Source of the DNA: Phoebastria nigripes
Taxonomy: Eukaryota; Chordata; Aves; Procellariiformes; Diomedeidae
Direction of reading: 5' to 3'
DNA length: 64,000 nt
NCBI GenBank assembly: GCA_035582835.1
Contig: JAYKAV010001267.1
Span: forward strand, 734,804 to 798,803
This document shows, in pieces, positions 14,301-25,269 of this stretch. The notes below the pieces were generated by a model. It saw only the letters and a program-made list of their open reading frames with translations. It was not told where the DNA came from and did no database searches. Each line of letters begins with the position of its first letter. The stretch's first letter is position 1. The position numbers were made by a program, and so were the translations under genes.

Positions 14301-17300
14301 TTACTGATGGCTTGCAACATGTGTTCATCTTCCAGGCACCTGGCACTGAAACCTGAGAGAGGTTGACTGCATCTGCAAATTGCAGCCTACCATGGAAAAC
14401 AAAGAACAAATCAGCATCAGTTTAATACCTCTAGTTGAAACGCTTTGCATAATTCTAAAGACACTGAAACAAATAGTTTCATTCAGCAGATAACAGCACT
14501 AAACTGAAAAAAGTTTAGGTGTTCCAATTTAAGCACATCACTTGCAGACCTTCAAACACAGTACCTACAACTTAAATCTAAAGGTTTATCAAAACATTTT
14601 TTCAGGCTTATCTACATGGGCCAGGTACCAGTTTACATAATAGACTTTCCCCTAGTATAAAAGTTCTAAAAAAGTATAGGCTGGAAAAAATACACTTTAG
14701 GAAAGCAAGTTACTCTCTTGGTATGAAATGAATTATGGTTGGGTTTACTACTGCAAGTATGATTTTATTATTGCAAGTACAACATGTTATTATCTAATGT
14801 AATTTTCATCATGTCATTTTCAGTGATATATTGTTATTTCAGAAGGTAACAGATCCATCTTCCAAATAGAAATTATCTTCAGATGCATCTAGTAGCTTAA
14901 CACTCATCCTTCATAAATTCTTCAACTCAGCAAGGTGACGATCCTTCTCTCCCTTCAAAGATACCCCCTAGCACAGACATGCAGATGCTGCTTCACACCA
15001 CTCTACCAAATGCTGCAAAATCTTATTTCTCATCCTCTAGTTCTTTTTACCTTGCAAATTCCTCCTTAAAGAACCAGTTCTATTCTTTTGGTGTTTGGTT
15101 GTGGGGTTTTTTGGGGTGGGTTTTTTTTTGTTTTGTTTTGGTTGTTTTTTTTAACCCCTCATTTTGACCTAACAGATATTATTCTTGATATGTCAAGGAA
15201 GACAGATCACTTGACAAAAAGCTATCTTCAGTTATCTTAAGGTTAGTTTCTGAAAACTTTGAGAGATTCAACTGATTATCAACTGGTTACTTAAGGATTT
15301 CTTTTAAACTGGCTTAGCTTAATTCAGCATCCTGTTAGATGCCACTAGTGTCAGCTGTATGTAAGTTTATCATGAGTTATAATATTCTCATACAAGTCAC
15401 TGTACTTACCCTCCTTACCTACCCTGAACTACTGCCAAGTGTTGCTTTTCAGAACATTTGCATTAAGAGGAAGACACACTATACCTCTTTATTTTTATGA
15501 TAATACGACAACACTGGGAATCTTCCTTTGCTTCTGAACTTAGAGCTACCAACAATTATGGGCTTGCTTGCAGTTCTGGGAACATACAGTTCCCTTGGAT
15601 AGGTTTCACAAATCTGAAAGACAGATACACAGAAAGAATTTTATGTACAAGGCACAAAGCCTATACTACTTTTATTGCATCCAATTTGAGAGGTTTTAGG
15701 TGAAATAAGAGACAAAGGATAAACACTAACATGTTTCTCTATATACACGTAAATAGCTCAGAAGAGGAGACAAGCCATGGATAAAGAAGCACAAATTTGT
15801 ATTCAAGTTATACAATCAAGCACTGCTGGAAAGCACTTCTATACTAGCATTCACCCTCTCAAGAATGCGACTCTTCAGTAGAAATGCTAAGAATGAATTT
15901 CAATATTTTATTTGAAACAATTTCCCCCATTTTTTGTATTTGCAGACCACAAAGTAAGATGAAATTTAATCTGGGAATCAGCTGCACCACCACAGCCATT
16001 GTCTCCTACAGCCAACGTTGCAAATGCTAAAGTAGAATCCTTCTCAGTTAAGAGAGGTAACAAAGCTGCAGAGCACCAGAATTGCTGGGGTTGGGCTTCA
16101 AACAGGTAAGTATNGTCTAGAAACAATCCCAAAGAACACATGCATCCATGCATGCATAGTCTCTCAATGAGGCCTTGGAAAAAACTTCAATTAGAAAGTT
16201 GTAAGATTACACACTGATTAAGGAGTTAACTCTCTCCACCTGCAAGCTTTTGCTTNTGCTGCAAGCCAAGTGATTTCATAGTATTAGACTGTTTTCTATA
16301 GGACTAGAGTCAGAGGATAAAGCAGAAACACATGCAAAGCAAAACATGTTTCCATTACAACACTTACCTTATAATCACGATTTGCGTCAGACAACTGCCA
16401 GTTGGCATTTGGTACTCCCATTCTCTTATATTCTTCTGCTAGATCAATAAGCTGCCAACCTTTGACTTGCTCAGATTCATTTTGTTTTGGATTATAGGAG
16501 AAGGCATACAGTTCTTCATATTTTGCTAAAAGGTAAAGAATAAGACTATGTAATGAGTTGTCCCCAAAAATGTCTGAGTGGAGAAAGGTAATTCACAAGT
16601 CTTGGAATTGCCCAAATAGCAGAGAAAGTTTCAGGGTTCAAGATTCTCAGAAGCAAGACTAAATAGATACTTGACACTCTTGTAGTATTTATTCTGCAAC
16701 TACCATACTTTTAACTGACATAATTATAGATATTTAGTTAAAGGTAGGTTATGAGAACTTTCTTGAGTGTGCTTGACCTATTTCAGCCAGAACATTTCTA
16801 AAGCCGTAAGGGCAAAGCAGAAGTCACAAAATGAAGACTGACAAAATTAAACAAGACAAAAGGCAGAATTATTAGTAGACTTCACAAGAACTAAAAGAAC
16901 AAACAATTTTCGGAGGTAAGAACAAAAATTTACATCTACTGACCTTTAAAAGCAGTAAGTTTTAGTTTCCTTTAAAGCAAAAAAGCTTTCAAAATATTTT
17001 ATGTTTTTCCTAATACACTATTCACATATCACAGATGACAACATTTTACATTGTTCTAAACCCAAAGCATAAAATACAAGAGACCATATTAGGTGACAAG
17101 TCTCTTGTAAAGCTGAATCGGTAATGCTATTTTAGCATCAAAACTTCACTTTTTTTTTTTTTTGAAACTGCATGAAATCAGTAACAAGTTAGTATTTGCT
17201 TAGTAGCATTTTATCTCTGGAATACACCAATTAAGACAGACTATACGCATTTATATTCAATTTCAGGGATCACATTAGAAATGAAAAAAATACAGGAACC

Positions 17301-20300
17301 TCACATTCTGTTAGTGAGCATCAGTGACCTACAAAAGCCAGACAACACATCTTCTGAATCTGTATGCAGATTAATACTTAATTGTTAAAATTCTTTTACA
17401 TACCAAATCCATTTAAAAGACTTTCACATAATGCACATTTGAAAAAAAAGCGCCATGGATTTTCCACCCCCCCAAACTTGTTATCCAGGCATATACTGCA
17501 AAGTCTTTTACAGTTAGAAGTATTACCTGTTCTTGACAGCTGAAGCAAAGAGTTATAAATGTCATGACAATCTCTCTCTCTGGGAACAACAAAGTGAACT
17601 ATCCTGAAGTTCTTGCACTGGATGACAAGGGGGCAGCCAGAAGTAGTCAAGGGAAGTTTTTCCACTGCAGCAATGTGATGATGTAGTATCTGTGGCATAC
17701 AAGAACTNACAGCGTAAGCACACTGATGAAAAATGACAACAACATACTATTTACAAAAGCAGATAGGACACATTAAGCGATGCTGAATATGGATTTTGAC
17801 TAATTCTGTCAATCATTTAGTTATAAAAAGAAATAAATTTAGAAGAAGAAATCCAAGACTAGCATTTTGGTCAGGATACCATAATTTGTCAAAATTTAAT
17901 TATTCTCTTTCCTCATATTTTGAGGTGTTACCTAATGTTTGTAAGGGGCAGTAAATATCCTTCTAANGAAATCAAGAAGTAAAACTCCACTGGGGTCGTT
18001 CAGTCTTCTTCTATAACTTTGCTAACTGACACGCTTACAGCTAATTAGGTAGGGTCCACATAGGCTACCTGCCTTTTTTTTTTTTTAAGGATCTAAAGAA
18101 ACATACTTCAGAGTTTTCAGGCAAAATAAAGCAAATCAGGGAAAGTAACTCAACATATAAAAGATACAGAAGATGCTGAAGATTTTAGAATCCCAGTATT
18201 CAACATCTATAGAATGAACAGGAGATAAGGAAACATCTCCTGTATTACCCATTGCACTATGTAGACATGAAAGTCTCTCAGCTAAATGCCTTTCAACTGC
18301 TCTAACAGAAGACTGTCCCAGTAATGGATATACAAAAGCCCTCCATAGATTTATCTGTGTGGCAAATCTACACAAAATTTAAGAAAATACATGGGAAAGT
18401 AACAGCTGTTCAACTATGGGAAGAAAGCCACAGATACATTACCTCAACTGAACAAGATGTTCTTGATAGCATTTCAATTACCTCACTGAAGCAATCATCT
18501 CCTCTTAAATATTGATCAGAATTAGACAGGCATCTGAAAACTATGCTGCCAAATATGCATTTACAAAGAGACTATATCTTGGAGACATTATCATAATTAT
18601 ACTTGGAACTTGCATTATCATCACAGAAATGCAATACTCTAAGTATATGTTCAATTTCCCAAAATGACGCCTTTTAACATAGTGCACAGGGAAACACAAG
18701 TAATGCTTCTGAATCATGTTCTCCTCAATAACCCATTTGGTATGAAAGGATAATAGTTTGGTTTGTACAAAATTGTATATTGTATCCAAGAACAAGTCAT
18801 GGAAAAATAACCTTTCTTGAAAGCACCGCGAGGCATCAAGTCAGATAACCAGGATACAGGATTAAGGGTAATCCAGAAAAATACACCTACAGGTAATACA
18901 ACTACAGAAAAAAACTAACCACACCCAGGGAAATGAGATTTCATCCTAGAGGATGATAGACTTAAGGCAGTGGAAGCCAGAACTTGATGTCCACATGTAT
19001 GCCACCAGGGCACTGAGCAGAAAAACTAGTGGGAATTACTGTACTAGCCAGCTTTGATTGTACAACATTGGTAGTGGTCACCAAGAAGCTGCAGCCCCTT
19101 CTGAATTCTTTTATTCTAAAGATGGACACTTGAGAAGAAACAGCTGCTTACCACTCTAAAAAAGGGGATGGGATCTTCAATATTTCACCAAAGCCTGTAT
19201 CTTTGGATTTTGCTGTCTCATTTAACCTAGGCAGCATCTAAATACAAGGTAAGTTAATGCAGAAATTTTAAACCTGATGCTTAAACTATCTAGCAGTCTC
19301 CCACTCNTGCCTCTGAATTGCGGTGCACGTCAGTTGTTTAAAGAAAACCACCACACATTCACTCAGGAATACAAGTGAAGGCTATAGAAGAAATTACAGC
19401 AGCTTGAAGAGAAGTGAACATCATCAACACTACCTGATTTCAACTGCAGCAGTGTCATGCAAGAGTACCATCTGCAAATCATTAACTTATGATATCACGA
19501 ACAAGGACAGCATGGGGAATTACTAAAATGTTCATCTAAGTTATAAGTTAACAAATTCAACCTTAGATCAGAAAGAACAAATGCATCTGGAGAACCTATG
19601 CTTTTGAGCTGCAAGCATTTGTTATCCTTACCCACGTTTCTCTCTGGCTTGAATCTATGAATAACAGATGAGTTGCTGTAAGGTAGAGAGTTCCCGTCAG
19701 TGACTTATTGCTCGTGCTGAACCTATCTAGTAATTTCACTTGCTCTACCTGCAAGAAAAAAAAGGGGAGGGGGAGCAAAACTTAATTTTTGCAGAAAGCA
19801 AAATCCTAACTTTGCAAAAGCTCTGTCAGTTTTTGCAGTAATTTTGAAAACAGTAGAAAGCATAACAGCACACATAAGGCTATTCAGGCCAAACTACTAC
19901 AAACACAATAGTGGTCACGTAAGCTTTGAGAAGACTGACTAGTTAAAATATTCTGTTTCAATACAAAAGTGCATAATGAAGGCACAATGCTAGGCTGATC
20001 AGAATACTTACTCCATATACATAACTACTATGGTTATTTACTAGTAAAAAAGACCAGGATATCAAGTTTTTAAAAAAGTAATTAAGAACGATTAATTACT
20101 AAACTTTTAGACTGCTTCCCCAAAGTAGAGCAAACACACACTAACAATTTCCTGTTATTGAGATGCCAGCACTGAATTAACAGCTGATCTCAGCAACATG
20201 CTCCGTTGGCTGTCTGCAGACTCAGAGCCATAAAGATTACCTAAAATTGAAGTCAGGAGGACTTATCTACTGTCTTTTATATCATCCCCAACTTTAAAAA

Positions 20301-23300
20301 TCTAGATCATCATAACCTTGCCTCATAGTCAAAATAAATTCTAATGAAATGTAAGCATTATACTAATAATTATAACAATCTCCTAGAAATTCAAGGACTG
20401 TGCTGGCATTTGAAGCAGATATTTCAAACTTGAGTCTTGCAAGGGCAAATTTCTCCGCCTGGTATTCCATCAACATTGTTATCTCAATCCTATGGAAAAC
20501 ATTTCAAAAGAAAGTGATTTCTAGATGGCCTGCATTTTATCTGCTGCTCATAACTTCACAGGCTCCACAGTTTGCTTTATTTGAAGCAAACATTACATGA
20601 TTCTTTGTGTGCAACAACAGGAAAGGAGTGTGGCAAATGGCTTATCTCCATGCATTCCTCTATTTCTTGGCAGCACTGTCTCATTAATGCCAAGTTAAAG
20701 CTCTTATGCTTGAGGCTTGCTGCTACTGCCATTAAATGCATGGCAGAACTCCAAAACCGGCAAAACTTCCACACCAGCAAGACCAGCACCCAGATGAGGT
20801 GACCAGGAAAGCCCACATCTACTGTGCTGATATTAAGCCNTTTTTAATTCATATGTACAAACTTATTTATCTACTAAAAGCATATATAAAAGACTAAAAA
20901 ATTGTCTTTTAAATTCAGGTATTTCTTATAATCTAGCAAGGCCTAATTTTGTGTTTGGAAGTTAGAAAAGCAATTTAATGCATACAAAACAGAATGGAAG
21001 AAATACAAATATCTACTAAAAGCTAGCGCTACTATGATATTCTGTATTTCACTTCAGAAAGCAAAAAATTGGAAGCTACATGCATCAGTACCTCAAAATA
21101 CATTATGCTTTAACCAGCAAGGTATCAGTGCTCAAATACAGAGCAGCATAAATCAATATAGCACAGCCAAAATGCAGAATTCATTTTGGGGAGTTCTGCA
21201 GCAGCAACTGCTCAGGTACCTGGCACTGCACCTCCCCAGCAAATTGAGAAGCACGCAGAAACTGCTCCAGTTTTGTTCCAGTAACATAACCCACAAAATC
21301 CTGGCATGCCAAATTCCATTCTCCTCCATGTAACAAGACAGCTATTCTCAAAGCTGTATTTCTATGTTAGATGAGGACAGGCATTAGTGCTCCAGCTTCC
21401 TCTTACATAGGTAAAGTCTTCAAGAATTCTGAAAGCTAAATTCTAGATATACTTTTATTAAAGACAACTGAAATGTAATTTAGATTCAGCCTCCATAGAT
21501 GACATGTTCATTTAAACTTGACCCAAGCCAGCTTTAAGGGGTACTTTAGCTAGACAGACACTTTTTTTTTTTTTTGCTTTTTAATTGTAAAGTTTGGCAA
21601 ATCCTTAGTTATGAAAAACGAGTCAGTCATCAGTTTTGAAGAGAATGGGTTCACAAGATTAAAAGATTGAGGACTGCTATTGAGTTTTAGCACATCTGTA
21701 AACAAAGATCATTTAAGCAGTCAGAAGTGATATTCTGACAGTAGCTAGCACTAACAAATTAGTGAGTTTTTACACCAGTAAGAATTTGAACAGCTAGCTC
21801 AATAATATAGAGTATTTACAGTGAAAGAGTCACAGAACAGTTCATCGGCATTAGGAGTTACAGATTAAAGGCAAAAGCAGCAAAGAAATGTTTCAAGGTA
21901 GGAGACAAGTTGGAACAGAAAGGAAGGCTGAAACCATACCTCTGAAATCTTGCATTAAAAAAGCTGAATGATTAAATTAGAACAATTAATCCAAGACAAA
22001 AAACAATTACAGTATATCATTCCAAGATTCTTTTATTACAACTTTGCATGACATTCGCTGAATTTAAAAAGAGTTTTCGCTTCNCCATTTAAGTCTCAGG
22101 CTTGCAAACATAAGTTTAGGATTTAGCAGTCAAGCTAAGCAAAACTTTCCATCTCCAGTAGAAAACCCATCAGTATTTTCACTAAAACAGATTTGACTTC
22201 AAATATACAAACAGATTTGACTGAAGAAACTCCAGTCTTTTCTACTATGTTTTGCTTTAAAATATTTCTAAGGACACTAGTTTTAAAGCTTCATTGCAAA
22301 ACCACAGTATTCTTATTTGTAATTTCACCAATACTACCACTTACGACATATTGTGAACTGGTTTTCATCATTTGTTGCTATTTAAGTATATATTCTCAGA
22401 CAGAAGTGATTTTTAAGTTGACCTCATTTCTTTATTCAACATAAATCTGTTGGACAGTTTAATTTCACAAAAAGCTAAACTTTATTTCAGGTAGCTGTGC
22501 TGACAGTTCTAAGACAATTTTAGCTTCAACATTTCCAGCAAACTGAAGTTTGAGGAGGAATAAAAACTATTTCATCACCTTCTCCTAGGGATGACAGCTT
22601 CCCTGCACAGCAGTTAATTTGTGCAAGACTGCACTGTTATTTCAAGCTTATTTCACTATTACTTTAATAAAACAAATTGGAAAACTGTGAAGTGCTGTCA
22701 GATTAGAAAAAGTAGATATGTCTTAGAACAGTTGGAATGAGATCCAACTTGAGCCTACACATGCACTGAACTTTTAAGGCCCACAGTGCAGGCTGTACTT
22801 CAGTTTTCTTGCTTCCTATAATACTCATAATTATTACCATCTAGTATATATGCATTTTAATCCACCTGCATATTCAATAAATGAACGGCTTACAAAAAGC
22901 TAAGCAAGCATCACAATTATAACCAAAAACTCATGCTATTTCTAGCCATGAAATTTGTATTTTTAGAATGGATAATTTTTTTTGTATGAACTATAAAAAT
23001 AATTGCTTCAAGTAGTAAGTCTTATATCTCACAAGTTGTGTTCAGAGCTTGTTTCTCTCTTCAGTTATATTGCTACATGAAGTATTTTTTCCCCAGCAAG
23101 GGCCCAAAAACATGCAGAAACACAATCACTTGCAGATGCAAAGAAGTCAGTGACCTGTAGCTTTTCTAGTTTCAATTTCAGATTTGAAACTTAAACAGCT
23201 ACTCAGATCATCAAGAGACTTTGGTTTTAGTCTGGTTTTTATCTTGAAGTTAGCTATTGACTGTAACAATACAATATTAAGTTCCCATACAAGGGGTTTC

Positions 23301-24675
23301 AGGTTTATACATGAATAGGCTGATAAAGAAACCTTATCTCCAATCTGTCAGCTTGGTGCAAGATTATTCCATCCAGAAAACTAAAGTGTCACTAAGAGTA
23401 GCTTCATCAGAGACCTTCCTCCAGTTTCATATATATGCATACAAATATATATGAAAAATAAAACTAGCTATACACATTTTATATAAAATNTATATAAGCT
23501 GTTACTCAAAAAAATTAAAAGCCTGTTCCTTTATATAATTATTGGTTATAAACCTACTATTTGGAGCTGAAATATGACCACTCCTTTTCTCCACACATCT
23601 ACAAATCTAGTTTAAAGTCAGACTGCCAGGTTAGGGAACTAATCACGTGATAATTTCCAGGACCCAACAGAGAGAGGCAGTCTTTTCAGCAGCTCTTGCA
23701 GTCAGGGCTGATGAGCAAGATGAGAAAAATACTGTTAGAAATCTAATTCTAGAACAGCTGTGACTTAAAAACTTACTTAAAAATTACTTACAAAAAGAAG
23801 AAAGGCTTATGGCTTTTTTTTTTTTAATCTTAATTACAGAGGAAAGACAAACTAATAAACTAAAAAAAAAAAAATCAGAGAAGTCTAAAGTGTCAACTGC
23901 AGCTTAGCTATTTTTTTTTTAATAGCCCAACACATTGCACTTATACTGATAGCTTTCATTCCTAACAACACACACCAGAGTCTTTAAAGGGAAGAAAGAA
24001 AAAAAAAAAAAGGTGTTTTCACAACTGATATGTCTCCAAAGCTAGAAAAAGCTGCACGGAACCACATCCCAAGTACAAAAAACAACTGCAATTCTTTCCC
24101 AGCTGGCTTCTTCTGTTCCCCACCCTCCACTACAGCCCCTGCTACATCAGGAGAGCTTTCAGCGTGTTCCCCTTATCAACGAGACGGTTCACTCCAGCGG
24201 GGCCCCACCGGTGCAGCACGCACCGAGCGCCCTACGGAAGCTTTTACCGCTTCCAGCCCCTCGGCTCAGAGGGCGTCCAGCCGAGAAGCCTCGGAGAAGG
24301 GCAGCGCCCGTCGCAGCGGGCCGGGGCGGGCCCCGCACCCCAGGTTAGGCGCCCTGCGGCGGCAGGGCCCAAGGAGGAAGCACCTGAGCCAGGCACCCCC
24401 GCCACCGGCTGCCCCCACCGGGGCCCAGGGACACCTCGAGCGGCACGAACCGCCCCAGAGCCCCTCGCTGGAAAGCGCCAGCTACAAAATGGAAGGAGGA
24501 GGACAAGAACGCCCTCACCCACAGCTGACAGCGGCGAGGCAGGGACTCACCGGGCCGAACAGGCCCTCCCCACCCCACAGTTACCGGTGCAGCACCGGCA
24601 ACGCCGCCGACCCCCCCCCCCGAATCACCGCCCCGCCCGACAGAGGAGTACCTTGGTGGTACGGATGTGCTCCAT
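1443..24675 (-). CDS. MTMR6: MTMR6, myotubularin-related phosphatase 6 (whole gene, 14 coding exons)
   Basis: Fourteen coding exons on the minus strand join in frame into 622 residues plus stop; the human protein is 621 as I recall it. Family knowledge: MTMR6 removes the 3-phosphate from PI3P and PI(3,5)P2 on endomembranes and works with the inactive partner MTMR9. Order of parts: PH-GRAM domain (about 1-105), myotubularin phosphatase domain (about 124-500) with the CX5R motif HCSDGWDRT at 335-343 (Cys336, Arg342), a short coiled coil (about 515-540) and a tail ending ARMTC. There is no FYVE domain, as expected. No frameshift or internal stop was seen and every intron is GT-AG, so the gene looks functional. 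It is divergent to NUP58. Exon sum 1869 bp. MTMR7 or MTMR8 are the alternatives, but the start, tail and neighbour fit MTMR6. Confidence 0.97.
1704..3462 (-). other. MTMR6 intron 13 with a 49-base A run
   Basis: AT-rich intron with no coding content. It contains a pure A run of 49 bases at 2341-2389 followed by an A-rich, C-interrupted stretch. No other element is recognised. Confidence 0.7.
2341..2389. repeat. Long poly(A) homopolymer (49 A)
   Basis: An uninterrupted run of 49 A, followed by CAACAAAAAAACC. The sequence upstream shows no poly(A) signal or gene similarity that would make it a retroposed tail, so a simple-repeat expansion is the plain reading. Length in an assembly may be imprecise. 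Confidence 0.85.
3463..3589 (-). CDS. MTMR6: MTMR6 coding exon 13 (residues 494-536, coiled coil)
   Basis: 127 bp, phase 2 to 0. It reads [20 protein letters not shown] to EEDIKELEA, acceptor ATGCAG, donor GTAAGT. The stretch [16 protein letters not shown] has heptad character and starts the C-terminal coiled coil. Family knowledge: this coiled coil mediates dimerisation with MTMR9. Confidence 0.93.
3669..3803 (-). CDS. MTMR6: MTMR6 coding exon 12 (residues 449-494)
   Basis: 135 bp, phase 2-2. It reads [20 protein letters not shown] to [10 protein letters not shown], with an unusual TTTAAG acceptor and a GTAAGC donor. The SLWPFLL and [12 protein letters not shown] blocks close the myotubularin domain. 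A plus-strand open frame over the same bases is a shadow. Confidence 0.94.
4525..4725 (-). CDS. MTMR6: MTMR6 coding exon 11 (residues 382-449)
   Basis: 201 bp, phase 2-2. It starts by completing Arg382, then [20 protein letters not shown], and ends NCQKEREEL before a GTAAGC donor. It encodes late helices of the phosphatase domain, including the [19 protein letters not shown] block. Confidence 0.95.
5524..5573 (-). CDS. MTMR6: MTMR6 coding exon 10 (residues 366-382)
   Basis: A short 50-bp exon, phase 0 to 2, reading [16 protein letters not shown] plus two bases of Arg382. Acceptor TCTAG, donor GTAGTT. The [11 protein letters not shown] block is one of the most conserved parts of all myotubularins. 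Confidence 0.94.
6852..6977 (-). CDS. MTMR6: MTMR6 coding exon 9 (catalytic HCSDGWDRT)
   Basis: 126 bp, phase 0-0, residues 324-365. It reads [20 protein letters not shown] and then [22 protein letters not shown]. The CX5R signature has Cys336 as nucleophile and Arg342 as phosphate-binding residue, with the paired aspartates (SDGWD) typical of active myotubularins. The enzyme is therefore predicted to be catalytically competent, unlike the dead MTMR9-12 members. Acceptor TTGCAG, donor GTAAGC. Confidence 0.97.
7113..7150. repeat. 19-bp tandem duplication
   Basis: The unit ATTATGAGGAAAGGATTTG occurs twice head to tail without mismatch (7113-7131 and 7132-7150), inside MTMR6 intron 8. It looks like a simple local duplication. 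Confidence 0.9.
8097..8206 (-). CDS. MTMR6: MTMR6 coding exon 8 (residues 287-323)
   Basis: 110 bp, phase 1 to 0. It reads [20 protein letters not shown] to AAVFLVK, acceptor TTTTAG, donor GTAACT. It contains the [14 protein letters not shown] helix just upstream of the catalytic loop. Human has VNGTKG where this gene has VSGTKG. Confidence 0.95.
9139..9197 (+). mobile_element. CR1 LINE 3'-end fragment
   Basis: The bases from AATGGTTGGACTTGATGATC through AAAGGTCTTTCC to a repeated ATTCTATG-type end match the 3' terminus of avian CR1 elements in sense orientation. CR1 ends in short octamer repeats instead of poly(A), and two ATGATTCT units are visible here. Only about 60 bp remain. Confidence 0.8.
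10003..10044. repeat. Near-perfect inverted repeat (hairpin)
   Basis: The arms TGTAGAGGTGAGCA (10003-10016) and TGCTCACCTCTACA (10031-10044) are perfect reverse complements of 14 bp. The 14-base spacer itself contains GCCA/TGGC, so a further 4-bp stem forms after a one-base bulge with a 5-base loop. Just upstream an imperfect copy of the left arm (GCAATGTCTAGAGG) is present. Function unknown. Confidence 0.85.
12944..13076 (-). CDS. MTMR6: MTMR6 coding exon 7 (residues 243-287)
   Basis: 133 bp, phase 0 to 1. It starts [20 protein letters not shown] directly after DTRPK and ends LQKLLE plus one base before GTATGT. The acceptor ends TTAAG, a less common but valid 3' splice site. It is nearly identical to the human sequence as I recall it. 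Confidence 0.95.
14252..14386 (-). CDS. MTMR6: MTMR6 coding exon 6 (residues 198-242)
   Basis: 135 bp, phase 0-0. It reads [20 protein letters not shown] to MYVMDTRPK, with a GGTAG acceptor and a GTATGT donor. It carries the conserved R-C-S-Q-P and D-T-R-P-K segments of the myotubularin catalytic domain. The longest open frame at this spot is a shadow in another frame. Confidence 0.95.
15485..15613 (-). CDS. MTMR6: MTMR6 coding exon 5 (residues 155-197)
   Basis: 129 bp, phase 0-0. It starts [17 protein letters not shown] after a TTTCAG acceptor and ends SYYHKNKE before a GTATAG donor. The segment [13 protein letters not shown] is a conserved core of the myotubularin phosphatase domain. The residues after the histidine (KNKE) differ slightly from the human QDKE. 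Confidence 0.94.
16368..16525 (-). CDS. MTMR6: MTMR6 coding exon 4 (residues 102-154)
   Basis: 158 bp, phase 1 to 0. It reads [16 protein letters not shown] at the start and LSDANRDYK at the end, then a GTAAGT-like donor (GTAAGTG). It links the PH-GRAM domain to the phosphatase domain; the [18 protein letters not shown] segment opens the myotubularin catalytic fold. It is open throughout. Confidence 0.94.
17527..17689 (-). CDS. MTMR6: MTMR6 coding exon 3 (residues 48-102, PH-GRAM)
   Basis: 163 bp, phase 0 to 1. It begins [18 protein letters not shown] after a CCACAG acceptor and ends with LLQLSRT plus one base before a GTAATA donor. It completes the PH-GRAM domain; the [18 protein letters not shown] segment is diagnostic of the MTMR6/7/8 group. 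Confidence 0.95.
19632..19748 (-). CDS. MTMR6: MTMR6 coding exon 2 (residues 9-47, PH-GRAM)
   Basis: This is 117 bp in phase 0-0. The acceptor is TTGCAG and the donor GTAAGG. It encodes the first strands of the PH-GRAM domain, starting [16 protein letters not shown] and ending SSQRETW. Family knowledge: the PH-GRAM domain gives phosphoinositide and membrane targeting. Confidence 0.95.
19749..24651 (-). other. MTMR6 intron 1 (4.9 kb)
   Basis: First intron, AT-rich over most of its length with short A and T runs, becoming GC-rich from about 24170 as it enters the promoter CpG island. The predicted open frames at 24030-24677 reflect GC content. A perfect 8-bp palindromic stem at 20570-20591 is too short to interpret. 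Confidence 0.6.
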
Positions 24676-25150
24676 AGCGCTGCCCGCCCGGCTGCAGCCA
24701 CCGCCCGCCCTGGTGCTGCCGGGCCGGGGCGGCCGTCACCTAGAAACGCTTCCGGGGCGGGGCGGAACCGCCGCTGGGGCGGGGCAAAGCCGGAGCTAAC
24801 GCCCTGCAGCGCCCCCCCGCGGCGGGCGGGGGATACGACGTCTCCGCCGCCCCGTGGGCAGCACGCATGCGCGGTCGGGCGCGCACGCTCTCTCGCAGTG
24901 AGGCGGTGCCATGCCCGGGGCGGTGGAGGGCGGAGGGGCGGTGTGAGGTGTCGAGCTGCGGCTGTCGGGACCGGCAGGGCGGGANGGGGCCGCGCTGCGT
25001 CCCGCAGTGCCCGAAGGACTCTCAGTGAGACCCGGTGGGGAGGAAGGGGCTGTGGCTGCTGTGCAGGGAACCGCGGAGCTCAGTGCTGGCCGTGAATCCT
25101 CGCCTGGCAGCTGGCCCTGAGGAGGGAGCGGCCCTGAGCCCCGCAGTGGG
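24170..25150. promoter_or_regulatory. CpG island / MTMR6 promoter
   Basis: Base composition switches abruptly to GC-rich with dense CpG, covering MTMR6 exon 1. Upstream of the start codon (higher coordinates) lie an ETS-type CTTCCGG at 24749-24755 and two GC boxes GGGGCGGGGC at 24754-24763 and 24776-24785. A NRF1-like CACGCATGCGCG lies at 24862-24873. There is no clear TATA box. This is the expected architecture of a TATA-less housekeeping promoter; motif use is inferred. Confidence 0.85.
24652..24675 (-). CDS. MTMR6: MTMR6 coding exon 1 (residues 1-8)
   Basis: This short first coding exon reads MEHIRTTK, identical to the human start as I recall it. It ends on an AAG codon followed by a GTACTC donor (phase 0). 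It sits inside a CpG island, as expected for a housekeeping promoter. The start is chosen because the peptide joins directly to exon 2 (VEQVKLL) in frame. Confidence 0.93.
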
Positions 25151-25269
25151 GTGGCAGTAGGCGTGTGGAGAAAAGCCATTCCCTGTTTGTCCAGGCCTCT
25201 GTTTATGGTATGGAGAGTTTCGGTCTTTTAACAAGAGTCTTGTGAATGGGGAAATTCCTGGAAGATGGT

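Larger units (their letters stand above)
13077..19631 (-). other. MTMR6 introns 2-6
   Basis: Outside exons 3-6 this interval is intronic (13077-14251, 14387-15484, 15614-16367, 16526-17526, 17690-19631). There is a G/T-rich low-complexity patch at about 15085-15155 and T runs near 17152-17163 and 18076-18087. No RNA gene or mobile element was recognised. Confidence 0.6.

Noticed and set aside
14212..14409. 65-codon minus-strand frame over MTMR6 exon 6
   Set aside because: It is in the wrong frame; the spliced frame gives the conserved MTMR6 peptide.
20570..20591. Perfect 8-bp inverted repeat GTTTGCTT / AAGCAAAC
   Set aside because: Arms this short are expected by chance several times in 64 kb.
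24030..25179. Several overlapping 90-215-codon open frames around the MTMR6 promoter
   Set aside because: All frames on both strands are open because of high GC; the real coding exon here is the 24-bp MTMR6 exon 1.
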